Assembly (NCBI GenBank): GCA_023400055.1
Contig: JAEXFN010000038.1
Location: forward strand, 211,202 to 275,201
Length of the DNA stretch: 64,000 bases
Source: Bacillota bacterium
Lineage (GTDB): Bacteria; Bacillota; UBA4882; UBA8346
Direction: 5' to 3'
The translations under genes were made by a program, and so were the position numbers. Within the stretch, counting starts at the first letter, position 1, and each line of letters starts with the position of its first letter. Shown here piece after piece: positions 18,949 through 28,727 of this stretch. The notes beneath the pieces are model-generated. The model saw only the letters and a program-made list of their open reading frames with translations, was not told where the DNA came from and did not search any database.

Positions 18949-19821
18949 TTGCAATATGAATTGGAAAATGACTGCTTAAAAATTGAGATAAGTCAGCGCG
19001 GTGCCGAATTGATGAGCATTATCGGGAAATCCGACGGTTATCAATATCTTTGGCAAGGAGACCCGTTAATTTGGGGTAAACGGGCGCCGCTACTCTTTCC
19101 GATCATCGGTCACCTGAATCAGGGAAAGTACCGCTATCAGGGTAGGGAATATGCAATGGGGCTCCACGGCTTTGCCTCGAAAATGGACTTTAGCTTATGT
19201 CAAGTTGGGGAAAATTCGATTACCTTTTCCTTGAGCCATGATAACACTACGCTTAATCAGTACCCGTTCGAATTCAGACTGCTGGTGACTTACACACTCC
19301 AAGAAAGCATGTTGACCACGGCATATCGGGTGGAAAATACGGGGGCTCAGATATTGTGGTTTTCGATTGGTGGTCATCCCGGATTTAATTGTAGCCTCAA
19401 CCCGGAAGGCCTAAAAAATGTCCGGTTGGTCTTTGAGAAAATGGAAACTATCAGCAGGTTCGTCAATGAATCAGGTTATTTGACCGGCCGGGAGGCCCCC
19501 TTTTTAAAAGACCAAAATGTAATGGATATCGCTTCATTAGATTTTGACGAGAAGACAAAGGTCTATCCTTTGAAAAGCCTCCGCTCGGCGAGTGTGGCCT
19601 TAGAAGACGAGGGAAGCGGTAAAACTGTCACGATCCGGTTTGCGGGTTTTCCCTACCTGGGCATTTGGTCGCCTTCCAATCAAGCGCCTTTGGTCTGTAT
19701 TGAACCTTGGTATGGAATCACCGCTACCGCCGGAGTAGACGATGAATTGGATAAAAAGCGGGGGATTCAAGAACTTCAAGCGGGTACCAGTTTTACCTGC
19801 GGATACGATATTATTTTTTAA
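18949..19821 (+). CDS. Aldose 1-epimerase (mutarotase) family protein, LacX-like
   Basis: The 290-residue protein has the galactose-mutarotase-like beta fold. It shows GLHGFASKMDF, SIGGHPGFNCSL and a late ICIEPWYG-like segment (VCIEPWYGIT), which are the usual active-site surroundings of the LacX branch. The start is a TTG codon with AAAGGA eleven bases upstream; the nearby ATG is out of frame. It would interconvert alpha and beta anomers of the imported sugar. Its place directly after three sulfatase genes supports a role in catabolism of desulfated sugars. Confidence 0.85.
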   Translation: MQYELENDCLKIEISQRGAELMSIIGKSDGYQYLWQGDPLIWGKRAPLLFPIIGHLNQGKYRYQGREYAMGLHGFASKMDFSLCQVGENSITFSLSHDNTTLNQYPFEFRLLVTYTLQESMLTTAYRVENTGAQILWFSIGGHPGFNCSLNPEGLKNVRLVFEKMETISRFVNESGYLTGREAPFLKDQNVMDIASLDFDEKTKVYPLKSLRSASVALEDEGSGKTVTIRFAGFPYLGIWSPSNQAPLVCIEPWYGITATAGVDDELDKKRGIQELQAGTSFTCGYDIIF

Positions 19822-19903
19822 AACAGGACTTTTTCCTGTAGTTTTTAACGCGAAATACCCAATATTATGACAACTGACAACCTGATTTAAGAGGAGATTA
19901 TCC

Positions 19904-20818
19904 ATGTTTCATCTTACGCTTCCGCTCGCCCATGTAAGCATCTGGTGGCCAGGGGTGATATCGTTGGGATTGCTAATCGGTTTCCTGACCGGGATGTTTG
20001 GCGTGGGAGGGGGTTTTTTGCTTACGCCGTTTCTGAATATCTTTTTCCGGATTCCCTATCCAATCGCCGTAGGGAGCGGTCTTGCTCAAATTTTTGTTAC
20101 CGGCGCCGCTTCGGCCTGGAAACATTGGCGTAATAGCAATGTTGACCCGCTATTGGGCGTCATCATGGCTGGCGGAGCGCTAGGAGGCGCGGAGATTGGC
20201 GTCCGGATATTAAAACAATTGTGCTTCGGTGGTTCCATCAGTATCAATGGGCGGTCTTTACCTTTTCAGGATATATTACTGAGTGCAATGTTTTTGATCT
20301 TAATGATTTTGGTGGCGGTTTGCATATTCAAAGAATCGGCCGCCAATGATTCGGAAGAAGCGATTTCCCGCATTGCCGAAAATTTGCAAAGTTGTTCGAT
20401 ATGCCCCAAAATTGCGTTTCCGCGCTCAGGGATAGGTTCTATTAGTCTTTGGATACCGCTTTTCCTCAGTTTTCTCGTAGGGATCCTCACCGGTTTTTTG
20501 GGGGTCGGGGGAGGTTTCATCGCTTTTCCATTGCTGGTCTATGTCTTGGGGGTTCCAACGGTCATCGCTGTCGGGACAAGCGCCTTTCAAATCCTATTTT
20601 CTACGGGTTACGGAGCATTGCGCCATGCCGGTCTCGGCCATGTTGAATTGACCCTGGTCGGGTTGTTGCTCATCGGCTCATTGATCGGCGTTCAGTTGGG
20701 CGTATATGCGACCAAGTTTTTGGGAGGACGTAAAATCAGGAAGTATTTTATCGATGTGATCGGTTTGGGAATACTGGTTATCCTTTGGGATTTGGTTGAT
20801 AAGATCCTGTTAAAGTGA
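19904..20818 (+). CDS. TauE/SafE family sulfite/sulfate-type anion exporter (copy 1)
   Basis: The 304-residue membrane protein has two internally similar halves, each with a glycine-rich motif: GMFGVGGGFLLTPFL near residue 30 and GFLGVGGGFIAFPLLV near residue 200. This duplication is diagnostic for TauE/SafE (DUF81) transporters. The family moves sulfite, sulfoacetate and other organosulfur anions out of the cell. Next to sulfatase genes, it is best read as the exit route for sulfate or sulfite. GAGGAG lies before the ATG. Confidence 0.9.
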   Translation: MFHLTLPLAHVSIWWPGVISLGLLIGFLTGMFGVGGGFLLTPFLNIFFRIPYPIAVGSGLAQIFVTGAASAWKHWRNSNVDPLLGVIMAGGALGGAEIGVRILKQLCFGGSISINGRSLPFQDILLSAMFLILMILVAVCIFKESAANDSEEAISRIAENLQSCSICPKIAFPRSGIGSISLWIPLFLSFLVGILTGFLGVGGGFIAFPLLVYVLGVPTVIAVGTSAFQILFSTGYGALRHAGLGHVELTLVGLLLIGSLIGVQLGVYATKFLGGRKIRKYFIDVIGLGILVILWDLVDKILLK

Positions 20819-20838
20819 TTCCAAAGTCTGTTATAATA
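20810..20838 (+). promoter_or_regulatory. Candidate promoter for the sulfatase-maturase gene
   Basis: A perfect TATAAT at 20833-20838 lies 17 bases after TTAAAG at 20810-20815, overlapping the end of the TauE gene. It is 41 bases before the maturase ATG. The -35 hexamer is weak. Confidence 0.4.
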
Positions 20839-20878
20839 AATAAAACTATTTCCCTCTCAAAAAGGTCAAGGAGCAAAA

Positions 20879-21994
20879 ATGCCACCTCTCAATGTTTTAA
20901 TCAAGCCGGCATCCAGCGCTTGCAATTTACAGTGTAAATATTGTTTTTACGATGATGTGGCCGCCCATCGAACCGCGCCAAATCGGGGGATGATGGCGGA
21001 TGAAACGTTGGAAACCTTGGTAAAAAAGGCCTTCGAATACGGCGAAGGAGCCATCGGGTTTGCCTTCCAAGGGGGAGAACCCACTTTGGCTGGCCTGGAT
21101 TTTTATCGCAAGCTGCTCGACTTTCAAAAAGAATATAATCCGAAACCGATCAGGATCCAGAATTCCATCCAAACCAACGGGCTATTGATCGATGCAAAGT
21201 GGGCGGCCTTTTTGGCGGAGAACCATTTTTTGGTGGGACTCTCCCTGGACGGGCCGAAAGACATCCATGATTTGAACCGCACCGACGTCCGGGGCCAAGG
21301 AAGCTACAGCAGAGTCGAGAAGACGGTCGCTTTATTGAATCAATATCAAGTGGAATATAACATTTTGGGCGTAGTGACCAAATCGGTAGCCCGGCACATC
21401 GAAAAAGTCTACCATTATTTCACGAAGCGGGGGTTTGAATACCTGCAATTCATTCCTTGTTTGGATGAATTGGGGGAAAAACCCGGCCAAAATCCCTATT
21501 CACTAACGCCGGAGGCTTATGAAGATTTTCTGAAAAGGCTATTCGATTTATGGTATCGGGACTTTCAAAGCGGCCGCAGGATCAGCATCCGGATGTTCGA
21601 TAATATCCTGCAACGGTTACTGGGTTATCCGCCGGAGTCCTGCGATATGAAAGGATACTGTTCGGCCAATATCGTAATCGAAGCCGACGGCACGGTCTAT
21701 CCCTGCGATTTTTACGTGCTGGATTCATGGAAACTGGGAGACATTTTCCATGATGGTTTTCAGGATATGCTTCAGGGAGAGACCGCCCGAAGCTTTGTGG
21801 CGGTTTCCCAAGGAATCGCCGAACAGTGCCGGGGCTGCGAGGCCTTCGCCATTTGCCGGGGCGGGTGTCGGCGCAACTACGAGCCGATCGCCGACCGGAT
21901 CAGCGAAAAAAACTATTTTTGTGCGGCTTATCGGGGATTTTACCAATATGCCTTGCCAAGGTTTTATGAAATTGTCCGTAATTACGGCTCATAA
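20879..21994 (+). CDS. Anaerobic sulfatase-maturating enzyme, radical SAM/SPASM
   Basis: The 371-residue protein has the radical-SAM cluster motif CNLQCKYC (Cys15, Cys19, Cys22). Its C-terminal SPASM region has cysteines in CDMKGYC, YPCDFY, QCRGCEAFAICRGGC and FCAAY, which hold two further Fe-S clusters. The length and layout fit anSME, which oxidises the active-site Cys or Ser of sulfatases to formylglycine without oxygen. All four sulfatases in this window are Cys-type and are plausible substrates. The enzyme also implies anaerobic growth. Confidence 0.93.
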   Translation: MPPLNVLIKPASSACNLQCKYCFYDDVAAHRTAPNRGMMADETLETLVKKAFEYGEGAIGFAFQGGEPTLAGLDFYRKLLDFQKEYNPKPIRIQNSIQTNGLLIDAKWAAFLAENHFLVGLSLDGPKDIHDLNRTDVRGQGSYSRVEKTVALLNQYQVEYNILGVVTKSVARHIEKVYHYFTKRGFEYLQFIPCLDELGEKPGQNPYSLTPEAYEDFLKRLFDLWYRDFQSGRRISIRMFDNILQRLLGYPPESCDMKGYCSANIVIEADGTVYPCDFYVLDSWKLGDIFHDGFQDMLQGETARSFVAVSQGIAEQCRGCEAFAICRGGCRRNYEPIADRISEKNYFCAAYRGFYQYALPRFYEIVRNYGS

Positions 21995-22140
21995 GCGGGT
22001 CTTCGCAAAAGTAGGAAAACATATGCAATTTACGCCAAGCCAAAATTCAACTATAATTAATATGACTGTAACATCGGCCGGCGGCTTGGTTCATCGGATT
22101 GGTCAGGAGTTCACACATTCATCGGAAAGGGAGTGCCGGA

Positions 22141-23421
22141 ATGAAACCGATCTCGCTAAATTTTGCAAATGTTTTTTCTGCTATTTCACAACCGGATATG
22201 GAGCGTCAAATCAATGCTCATCGCCAACTGCTAAAGGGCGTGTTACATCCCGATCCCGGAGCATCCGACGCCCTGGGGTGGATCGACTTAGATAAATGCG
22301 CCGCTGAAGCGCTGGTTCGGCGGATCGAGGAAACCGCGGCCGAGATCCGGCAAAACGCCGATGTCTTTTTACTGATCGGCGTGGGCGGCTCCAACCAGGG
22401 GGCCCGGGCGGCCATCAAGGCCTTTCAGGCGGACGGCAAACCGGAGATCTTATACACCGGCAACAATCTTTCGCCGGTATATCTGAAAAAGATATTGCAA
22501 AAAATCGAAGGCCGATCGGTGTATGCCAATGTGATCGCCAAGAACTTCGCCACTCTGGAACCGGGAATCTGTTTCCGTATCATCCGGCAGCATCTCGAAG
22601 CAACCCTCGGGGAACAGGCGGCCGCCGCCCGGATCATTGCGACGGGCTCCTCCAACCAAAGCAATCTGCAACGGCTGGCCGCGGACAAGGGCTACCGCTT
22701 CTTCCCGTTTCCGCTGGACATCGGCGGGCGTTTTTCGGTGCTCAGCGCGGTGGGGCTGCTCCCGATCGCGGTCGGCGGGGTCGATATCCGGGAGATCCTC
22801 CGCGGCGCCAAAGATATGGCCGAATTGCTCCGCGCTACGCCGTTGGAACAGAACATTGCGGTCCAATATGGAGTAGTCCGTAATCTGTTGCTGGCCAAAG
22901 GATTTCACATCGAGATCCTGGCCTATTTCGAACCGATATTGGAGTATTTCGCCAAATGGTGGGTGCAGCTTTTTGGAGAAAGCGAAGGGAAAAACGGCAC
23001 CGGTATTTTCCCCACGGCTTGCTCCTACAGCGAAGACCTGCATTCCTTGGGGCAGTACATTCAAGACGGCCGGAAAATGATCACGGAGATGTTCATCAAC
23101 CTGGAAGATCCGGGCGCCGCGCTCCCGATCCCCGGCGACCCGCGAACCCAGGACGATTTTGAGTACCTCGACGGCAAAGACTTTGCTTATCTTAATAAGT
23201 GTGCCTATGAAGCGACAGTCCAGGCTCACGCCGATGGCGGGGTTCCGGTGTTGACCTTGAACGTGCCGGCGTTGACTCCTTATTACATGGGCCAATTGTT
23301 TTATTTCTTCGAATACGCCTGTTACGTTTCGGCCTCGATATTGGGAGTGAACCCTTTCGATCAACCGGGAGTGGAGGCTTATAAAACCAATATGTTTGCG
23401 GCTTTGGGGAAAAAGAACTAG
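22141..23421 (+). CDS. pgi: Glucose-6-phosphate isomerase
   Basis: From ATG 22141 the protein has 426 residues. It contains the SIS-domain phosphate site (LLIGVGGSNQGARAA, ATGSSNQSNL), the segment GGRFSVLSAVGLLPIA and the C-terminal catalytic stretch SEDLHSLGQYIQDG. The length is that of short Firmicutes-type Pgi. GGAAAGGGAG upstream supports this start over an in-frame codon at 22099. It interconverts glucose-6-phosphate and fructose-6-phosphate. The position at the end of the sulfatase locus suggests either a housekeeping copy nearby or a dedicated extra copy; I cannot tell which. Confidence 0.92.
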   Translation: MKPISLNFANVFSAISQPDMERQINAHRQLLKGVLHPDPGASDALGWIDLDKCAAEALVRRIEETAAEIRQNADVFLLIGVGGSNQGARAAIKAFQADGKPEILYTGNNLSPVYLKKILQKIEGRSVYANVIAKNFATLEPGICFRIIRQHLEATLGEQAAAARIIATGSSNQSNLQRLAADKGYRFFPFPLDIGGRFSVLSAVGLLPIAVGGVDIREILRGAKDMAELLRATPLEQNIAVQYGVVRNLLLAKGFHIEILAYFEPILEYFAKWWVQLFGESEGKNGTGIFPTACSYSEDLHSLGQYIQDGRKMITEMFINLEDPGAALPIPGDPRTQDDFEYLDGKDFAYLNKCAYEATVQAHADGGVPVLTLNVPALTPYYMGQLFYFFEYACYVSASILGVNPFDQPGVEAYKTNMFAALGKKN

Positions 23422-23461
23422 AAGCCATGGGATAAAGTCTTTCAAAAATCCATTCGATCGT

Positions 23462-23498
23462 AACGGGCGGTCCTTCCTTGGAGAGGGGCCGCCCGTTT
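23462..23498 (+). terminator. GC-rich hairpin after pgi
   Basis: AACGGGCGG at 23462-23470 pairs perfectly with 23489-23497. It lies 40 bases after the pgi stop. Only three T residues follow, so it is a weak intrinsic terminator or an mRNA-end stabiliser. Confidence 0.5.
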
Positions 23499-23835
23499 CG
23501 CGTCGATGGAAGCACGATGGTTTGGTTGGCTATGCTTGATAGCCGCGGCCTTGAGTCTCTCATAAATTTTGTAAACAAGAGGTAAACTAAGAAAAATACC
23601 GATCGCTGCCATAGCAATCCGCCAGCGGGTTTGACTATATTAATAACATAATAGTTATTATTAATATATTTAAATCATATTTTACTTATCTTAAAGGCTT
23701 CTATAGAATAAAAGATAAGGGAACAATATGGAGAAGGGCCGCTTGTCGCACTTTTCGGGGAGTAGATGGGACGGAGACTTCAAAAAGATCAGGGCAGGCG
23801 GGCCCCGGCCAAACGATTAGGAGGATTACGGTACA
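23499..23835. other. AT-rich intergenic region upstream of second TauE gene
   Basis: The stretch 23630-23720 is strongly AT-rich with several TAATA and TTAAT repeats, so it probably holds the promoter of the TauE gene at 23836. A TTGACT at about 23629 starts the AT-rich run. No gene is supported here. Confidence 0.35.
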
Positions 23836-24666
23836 TTGGAGCAGTTTTTGTGGTTAATTCCACTGGGTTTTGCGGTTGGGACATTCGGGACATTGATCGG
23901 CGCCGGCGGCGGGTTTATCTTGGTGCCGGTATTGCTTTTGTTGTATCCGCACAGTTCGCCGGAGTCGATTACCAGCATCTCTTTGGCAACGGTTTTCTTT
24001 AACGCCCTGTCGGGGTCGATCGCTTATGCCAGGATGAAACGGATCGATTTCAAGTCGGGATGGGTATTTGCCGTAGCGACCATTCCCGGCTCCATTCTGG
24101 GAGCGATTACCACCTCCTGGATTCCCCGGCGGGCCTTTGACATTATCTTCGGGGTCATCTTAACCGCAATCGCGATTCTTTTGTTTGTAAAGCCCAAACC
24201 GGGGGCCAGGCGGGAAATCGCCGTCACCCGCCTGGGCTTGGGAAAATACTTTACCCGCGAGATGATCGACGCCGAAGGGACCCAATATACATTCAGCTAT
24301 AACCGTCCGCTGGGAATCGTGATCAGCGTTTTCGTCGGTTATTTCTCAAGCCTCCTGGGGATCGGCGGCGGGATCATTCACGTCCCCGCCCTGGTTCATT
24401 TCTTAAACTTCCCGGTTCACCTCGCCACGGCCACTTCCCACTTTATCCTGGCGATTATGGCTTTATCGGGTTCCATCGTCCATCTGGCCACCGGAACGCT
24501 GCGCAGCGGGGCCACCATCACGATCGGGCTGGCCATCGGGGTGCTCGTCGGCGCGCAATTGGGCGCCAAGCTTTCCAGCAGGATTCATGGCGTGGGGATC
24601 ATCAAAAGTTTGGCCGTCGCTTTATGCCTGGTCGGGGTGCGGATTTTCATCATGGGTTTGTTTTAA
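23836..24666 (+). CDS. TauE/SafE family anion exporter (copy 2)
   Basis: The 276-residue membrane protein again has the two half-repeats, here GTLIGAGGGFILVPVLL and SLLGIGGGIIHVPALVHF. The start is TTG 23836 with AGGAGG ten bases upstream. A cytoplasmic insert of about 40 residues separates the halves. It is only distantly like copy 1, so it is not a recent duplicate. Its job is probably also export of sulfite or sulfate, although this family also handles other small anions. It has its own promoter region and its own downstream terminator. Confidence 0.88.
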   Translation: MEQFLWLIPLGFAVGTFGTLIGAGGGFILVPVLLLLYPHSSPESITSISLATVFFNALSGSIAYARMKRIDFKSGWVFAVATIPGSILGAITTSWIPRRAFDIIFGVILTAIAILLFVKPKPGARREIAVTRLGLGKYFTREMIDAEGTQYTFSYNRPLGIVISVFVGYFSSLLGIGGGIIHVPALVHFLNFPVHLATATSHFILAIMALSGSIVHLATGTLRSGATITIGLAIGVLVGAQLGAKLSSRIHGVGIIKSLAVALCLVGVRIFIMGLF

Positions 24667-24784
24667 TCGGAAGTTTAATAATAGCCCAGCGATGTCGTTT
24701 CCAATGTTTTATCAGGACTGTCCTCATATATATGAAAGCTCTGTCACTTAACGATTAATTAAGACCCTTATTAATATTTTAGTG

Positions 24785-24815
24785 AAAAACCCTGACCTTA
24801 CCGGCCAGGGTTTTT
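24785..24815. terminator. Bidirectional intrinsic terminator
   Basis: A perfect 10-base stem (AAAAACCCTG at 24785-24794 with 24806-24815) has A residues on one side and T residues on the other, so it can stop transcription from both strands. It lies between the convergent TauE and glycosyltransferase genes. Confidence 0.85.
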
Positions 24816-24854
24816 AATAATGTTTTTCAAGCGTATCCGATTGGCTTTGATCTT

Positions 24855-26000
24855 CTAATAAAAAGTGGACCCGAATTCGCACAGAAAATCGGTCATCTGC
24901 TGAAGGAAGCCTTGTGAAAAGGGTGAGAAAAACAGCAGCGCCAGTATCGTCAGCATCCGGGTCATATTCTTATATTTATCCAGCATAATGGGGAATCCTT
25001 TTTCCATAATCGCCTGGTTGGCGACGATGGTCCGGTTCAGCGCGGCCGCTTGATCGCGGAACGCTTTATCTTCGATCGCCCGCCGCAACACTTCGGGGAG
25101 GGTTTTGTAATCGTCAACCAGGAGTCCGTTGACGCCGTCGGTAACCCACCCATCGAAAGTCGGCAGCTTGGACAACACCGGCAGGCATCCGGCGGCCATG
25201 CCGGTCAAGACGCTGACCGGCAACGCATCGCTGGAAGGAATGCTGATAATGATCTGGCTTTTGGCCAGGCATTCGCCAACCTGTTCCGGGGTGACCATGC
25301 CCCAAAAACGTACCCGTCCTTCCAATTGGCGCTCCCGAACGTATTCCTTGAGGGACTGAGTCAGACTGCCCTCGCCCAGGATCCACAATTCCAGCTGGGG
25401 ATAATCGGCGGCAACCGCTGCAAAAGCCGTGATGATTTCATGCTGGTGGTAAATGGGTTCATGGAGCCGCGGCGAACAGATGACGAATTTGCCCTCCTCC
25501 TTGTTCAGCGTGGCCAATTTATCGTACATTGCCTGCTCGATGCCGATCGGAACCGTCAAAACCTTCTCCGGGGGCGCGCCGAGCTTCATTAAATTTTCAC
25601 ACAAATACGAATTAACGCCGGTCACTAAGGCGGCTTTCTTAATCTGCCAGCGAATCAACGCCCGTAACCAACCGGAGCGTTTGGAATTGACCAGAATGTC
25701 GGAACCCCAGGCCGAGATGATCACCGGCGCGCAGTTCGCGAACAGGGCATACAGCCCGTGGGCCCCGAATTGATGGGCGTGGATCAAATCCGGTTTGATC
25801 TCCCGGATCAAACGGCGGACCCGCAAAGCATAACGGGGGAAACCGACCAGCGTCAGAGGATGTTGAATCACGGTTGCCCCGGGAATATTGCCATTCCGGT
25901 GTGAAATGACGAATAGCTCACAATCCAATTCGCGGCATTGTTCAATCCATTTTCGGGTGTGGGGACTGGCCGCGTCCGCGATGAAACAAATTCTTTTCAT
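24855..26000 (-). CDS. Glycosyltransferase, group 1 (GT4-like)
   Basis: The protein has 381 residues from the ATG at 26000, preceded by GAGGG; an upstream in-frame start adds four residues only. The N-terminal domain starts MKRICFIADAASPHTRKWIEQ and contains DLIHAHQFGAHG. The C-terminal nucleotide-sugar domain has VPIGIEQAM, LWILGEGSLTQSL and the EX7E-like region near SIPSSDALPVSVLTGMAAGC. The last ~35 residues are hydrophobic and could tether the enzyme to the membrane. It probably builds an envelope glycan. It stands alone, without other envelope genes. Confidence 0.88.
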   Translation of the reverse strand: MKRICFIADAASPHTRKWIEQCRELDCELFVISHRNGNIPGATVIQHPLTLVGFPRYALRVRRLIREIKPDLIHAHQFGAHGLYALFANCAPVIISAWGSDILVNSKRSGWLRALIRWQIKKAALVTGVNSYLCENLMKLGAPPEKVLTVPIGIEQAMYDKLATLNKEEGKFVICSPRLHEPIYHQHEIITAFAAVAADYPQLELWILGEGSLTQSLKEYVRERQLEGRVRFWGMVTPEQVGECLAKSQIIISIPSSDALPVSVLTGMAAGCLPVLSKLPTFDGWVTDGVNGLLVDDYKTLPEVLRRAIEDKAFRDQAAALNRTIVANQAIMEKGFPIMLDKYKNMTRMLTILALLFFSPFSQGFLQQMTDFLCEFGSTFY

Positions 26001-26565
26001 GGTGACCCTCAATCACGTAATATCATGCTCATGAACTCATTTGTATCCTCTGGGAGGAGGTTTACAAAAATTACATTTTGTTAGGTTAAGTGATCCTTGT
26101 TATTTATGAATGACGTATTGCCGAGAAGATATGTTCATCATTATTTATAAATTATCATTCAATAAATTCTGAATTCCGTCGCCACTTGGACAACGGGCGG
26201 CGGGAAACGGCAGGAACCGCCGAAGCCGATTGCGGAACGGATTAATACCGCCGCAAAAGATCTCGCTATAGTGACGCAGATGGGCGTTTTTTATCGGGAA
26301 GAGCAGCCATTTCAATGAAGACTGGTATTATGGAATATTTCCGGCAGGATAATTATGGTTGATGAGGAAATTTATAAACGCGGTTGACCGGTATTTTAAG
26401 CCGCTTTCCAAATATAAGTTGAATTCAATTTTTAAATATTCTTTTTTCGGCCGAACCATGCCGGGAAAGAGGACTATCGGAAATCTCCTCATCGTAAAGT
26501 GAGGAAATATGGCGTAATCTTTTGGCGGTTAAGGATCTTATTGCAAATGTCCGGGGGGCGGAAAA
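26001..26565. other. Intergenic region between divergent glycosyltransferase and LytTR genes
   Basis: The 565-bp gap has an AT-rich part (26080-26180) suited to promoters and a GC-rich patch near 26185-26240. I find no coding frame with family features and no clear operator or RNA structure. Confidence 0.4.
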
Positions 26566-27300
26566 ATGGCCTTGACTATCGGGATATGTGACGATTGTTC
26601 GGAACAGATCGAATTGCTCAAAGGATATTTGGCCCGGCTGGAGAACGGGCGCCCGATAACGATCGTCTGCTCGGTCCATCCGGAAGAATTTTGGGCGGAG
26701 TTAAAAAGAAACCGGCCGGATCTGGTCTTCTTGGATGTCGATATGCATGAATTAAACGGCATTCGACTGGGCGAACGGATCAAGGAAGAATATAAAACGA
26801 CCGTCATTATTTATATTACCGCCTATGAAGAGTTCGCTTTGGAAGCTTTCCGGGTGAGGGCCTTTCATTATCTTTTGAAACCGCTGACCGAAGAGAAATT
26901 CGCTCGAGTATTCGATGAGGCGGTGGCATTATGCAGAGAAAAGGCCAATGGCACAACCGTTAAAAAATCTTTTGTCGTTCAAAGAAAAGATGAAACGCTC
27001 TATCTCGATTACGATGAGATTCAATATTTTGAAAAGGTCGGTCATAAAATCAAGGTTCATGCCGGGCAGCGCGCCATCGATTATTATGGAAATTTTATCA
27101 AGCTGCTGGAGGGGATCGATCCGGATTTCTTCGTAAAATGCCATCAGGGCTATATCGTGAATATCGATAAGATACGGAGCTATCGCGACAAGACCTTATT
27201 TTTGGAAGGAAACCTGGCGATTCCGGTGAGCCGCTCCTATGTCCCGCTGATCCATGCGATACTGGCCAAAAAGTTGTTTGGGGGAGCGGGCCAATCATGA
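26566..27300 (+). CDS. LytTR-family response regulator
   Basis: The 244-residue protein has a receiver (ICDDCSEQ; acceptor Asp57 in LVFLDVDM; Lys in LLKPLTEEKF) and a LytTR DNA-binding domain from about residue 140 (IQYFEKVGHKIKVH, FVKCHQGYIVNIDKI, IPVSRSYVPLIHAIL). GGGGGG lies before the ATG. It overlaps the kinase gene by four bases (ATGA). Such AgrA/LytR-like regulators control extracellular or cell-density functions. No peptide-signal gene is visible nearby. Confidence 0.92.
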   Translation: MALTIGICDDCSEQIELLKGYLARLENGRPITIVCSVHPEEFWAELKRNRPDLVFLDVDMHELNGIRLGERIKEEYKTTVIIYITAYEEFALEAFRVRAFHYLLKPLTEEKFARVFDEAVALCREKANGTTVKKSFVVQRKDETLYLDYDEIQYFEKVGHKIKVHAGQRAIDYYGNFIKLLEGIDPDFFVKCHQGYIVNIDKIRSYRDKTLFLEGNLAIPVSRSYVPLIHAILAKKLFGGAGQS

Positions 27301-28499
27301 AGCAGATCGGCGCCAGACTTTTCGGGGATGCCGAAAACTTTTCATTTGAACACCGGATGTTCAATTTCGGACTTCTGCTGGGAATCTTCATGACCTTCTT
27401 CGGAGCGATCGTGGACTTCATCTCGTTTTCCGGAGGATTGTTATGGTTTGTCTTCGGAGCCATCTGGCTTTTATTGTATTATCTTTCAAGAGTGAAGCGC
27501 TATTTCAAGGTGCTGGCCATTTTTTCATTCAGCCTGTTGATCCTGGTGTTTTTCCCTTACAGTTGGTTTTACGGCGATGGCAGTTATGGCGTTTTTCCCT
27601 ATTACGCGCTTTTGTTTATCGCCATCGTCTGCATCATTTTATCGGGACGGGCCAGATGGATTTTGGCTTTGGCCATGATCGCGGTGGTATTGCTGTTAAT
27701 CGGCGTGGATTATCACTCGCCCGGCTTAATTGTTCCGTATAACAAAGTATTGGCGCTGCCGTCTTTGGCGATTAACTTGACCATCACGATGGTGGGAATG
27801 GCTGTTTTCCTGATCATCTACTCCAACACGTACATGAACGAGAAGGCGCGCAGCGAAAAATACGCCCGGACCATCGCGGAACACTACCAGCAACAGTCGT
27901 ATTACATGGCCAATCTGGAGCGGCTGATCTTTCAATTAAAAGCGGAGCGGCACGATTTCAATAATCATCTGGGCGTGATCTATGGCTTGCTGGAATGCGG
28001 GGAGATCGACGCTGTCATGGATTACACCCGGAAACTGGTCGATGCCGCCGCGGAATTCCAAAGTATGGTCTATGTGCCTTATTCGATCGTCCGGGCGATG
28101 CTGAATTACAAATTGTCCTCCGCCAAAGAGAACCGGATCGCGCTGCGATTAAAGATTAACATTCCGGAGGGACTAAAGCTGAATGAATTCGACCTGACGG
28201 TCATTTTGGGGAATCTGTTGGACAATGCCATAGAGGCCTGTGCCAAACTGGAGGAAAAAAGCAGGTATATCGATTTAAGCATTCTTTATAAACCCGATTA
28301 TCTGGTCGTCCAGGTTGAAAATCCGCTAAACGCAACGCCGGGATATCCGGAGGGAAACCGGACCACCAAAACGGATAACGCCAATCACGGCTTCGGCTTA
28401 AAAAATATCGAGTATCTGGTCAACAAGCATCACGGTTTGCTGGAAATAAAACGGGAAAATGGCGTTTTTAGAGTGCAGATTGCGTTATTGACGGAATAA
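27297..28499 (+). CDS. GHKL-type sensor histidine kinase (AgrC/NatK-like)
   Basis: The 400-residue protein has about six membrane helices in its first ~175 residues and then a short coiled linker. The phospho-acceptor His219 lies in KAERHDFNNHLG, the N box is ILGNLLDNAIEACAKL, and HGFGLKNIEYLV is the G box. This is the HPK10-like architecture that pairs with LytTR regulators, here the gene just upstream. The signal is unknown. The many membrane helices suggest a peptide or a membrane-state signal. Confidence 0.92.
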   Translation: MKQIGARLFGDAENFSFEHRMFNFGLLLGIFMTFFGAIVDFISFSGGLLWFVFGAIWLLLYYLSRVKRYFKVLAIFSFSLLILVFFPYSWFYGDGSYGVFPYYALLFIAIVCIILSGRARWILALAMIAVVLLLIGVDYHSPGLIVPYNKVLALPSLAINLTITMVGMAVFLIIYSNTYMNEKARSEKYARTIAEHYQQQSYYMANLERLIFQLKAERHDFNNHLGVIYGLLECGEIDAVMDYTRKLVDAAAEFQSMVYVPYSIVRAMLNYKLSSAKENRIALRLKINIPEGLKLNEFDLTVILGNLLDNAIEACAKLEEKSRYIDLSILYKPDYLVVQVENPLNATPGYPEGNRTTKTDNANHGFGLKNIEYLVNKHHGLLEIKRENGVFRVQIALLTE

Positions 28500-28607
28500 G
28501 CAAACATATTTATTCGTCCTCCTTATCTCGCTATCGATGATGGCGACTTTTTTTTACTTCTTTCCTGTAAAATTATGACAGCGAAATGCCGATGATGCAA
28601 TTTCAAT

Positions 28608-28635
28608 TACCGATTGTGCAACCGGTATTTTTTTT
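28608..28635 (+). terminator. Short hairpin with long T run after kinase gene
   Basis: TACCG at 28608-28612 pairs with CGGTA at 28623-28627 and is followed by eight T residues. The stem is short, but the U tract is strong. It is 108 bases past the GHKL kinase stop. Confidence 0.5.
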
Positions 28636-28727
28636 GGTTGTTTTTTTATGTTTAAATAAAATAAGTTAACAAATCACCGGCGAGAAGATTCAGAAAAACG
28701 CGATCGGAAAGGCTGGCTGAAGTCGAA

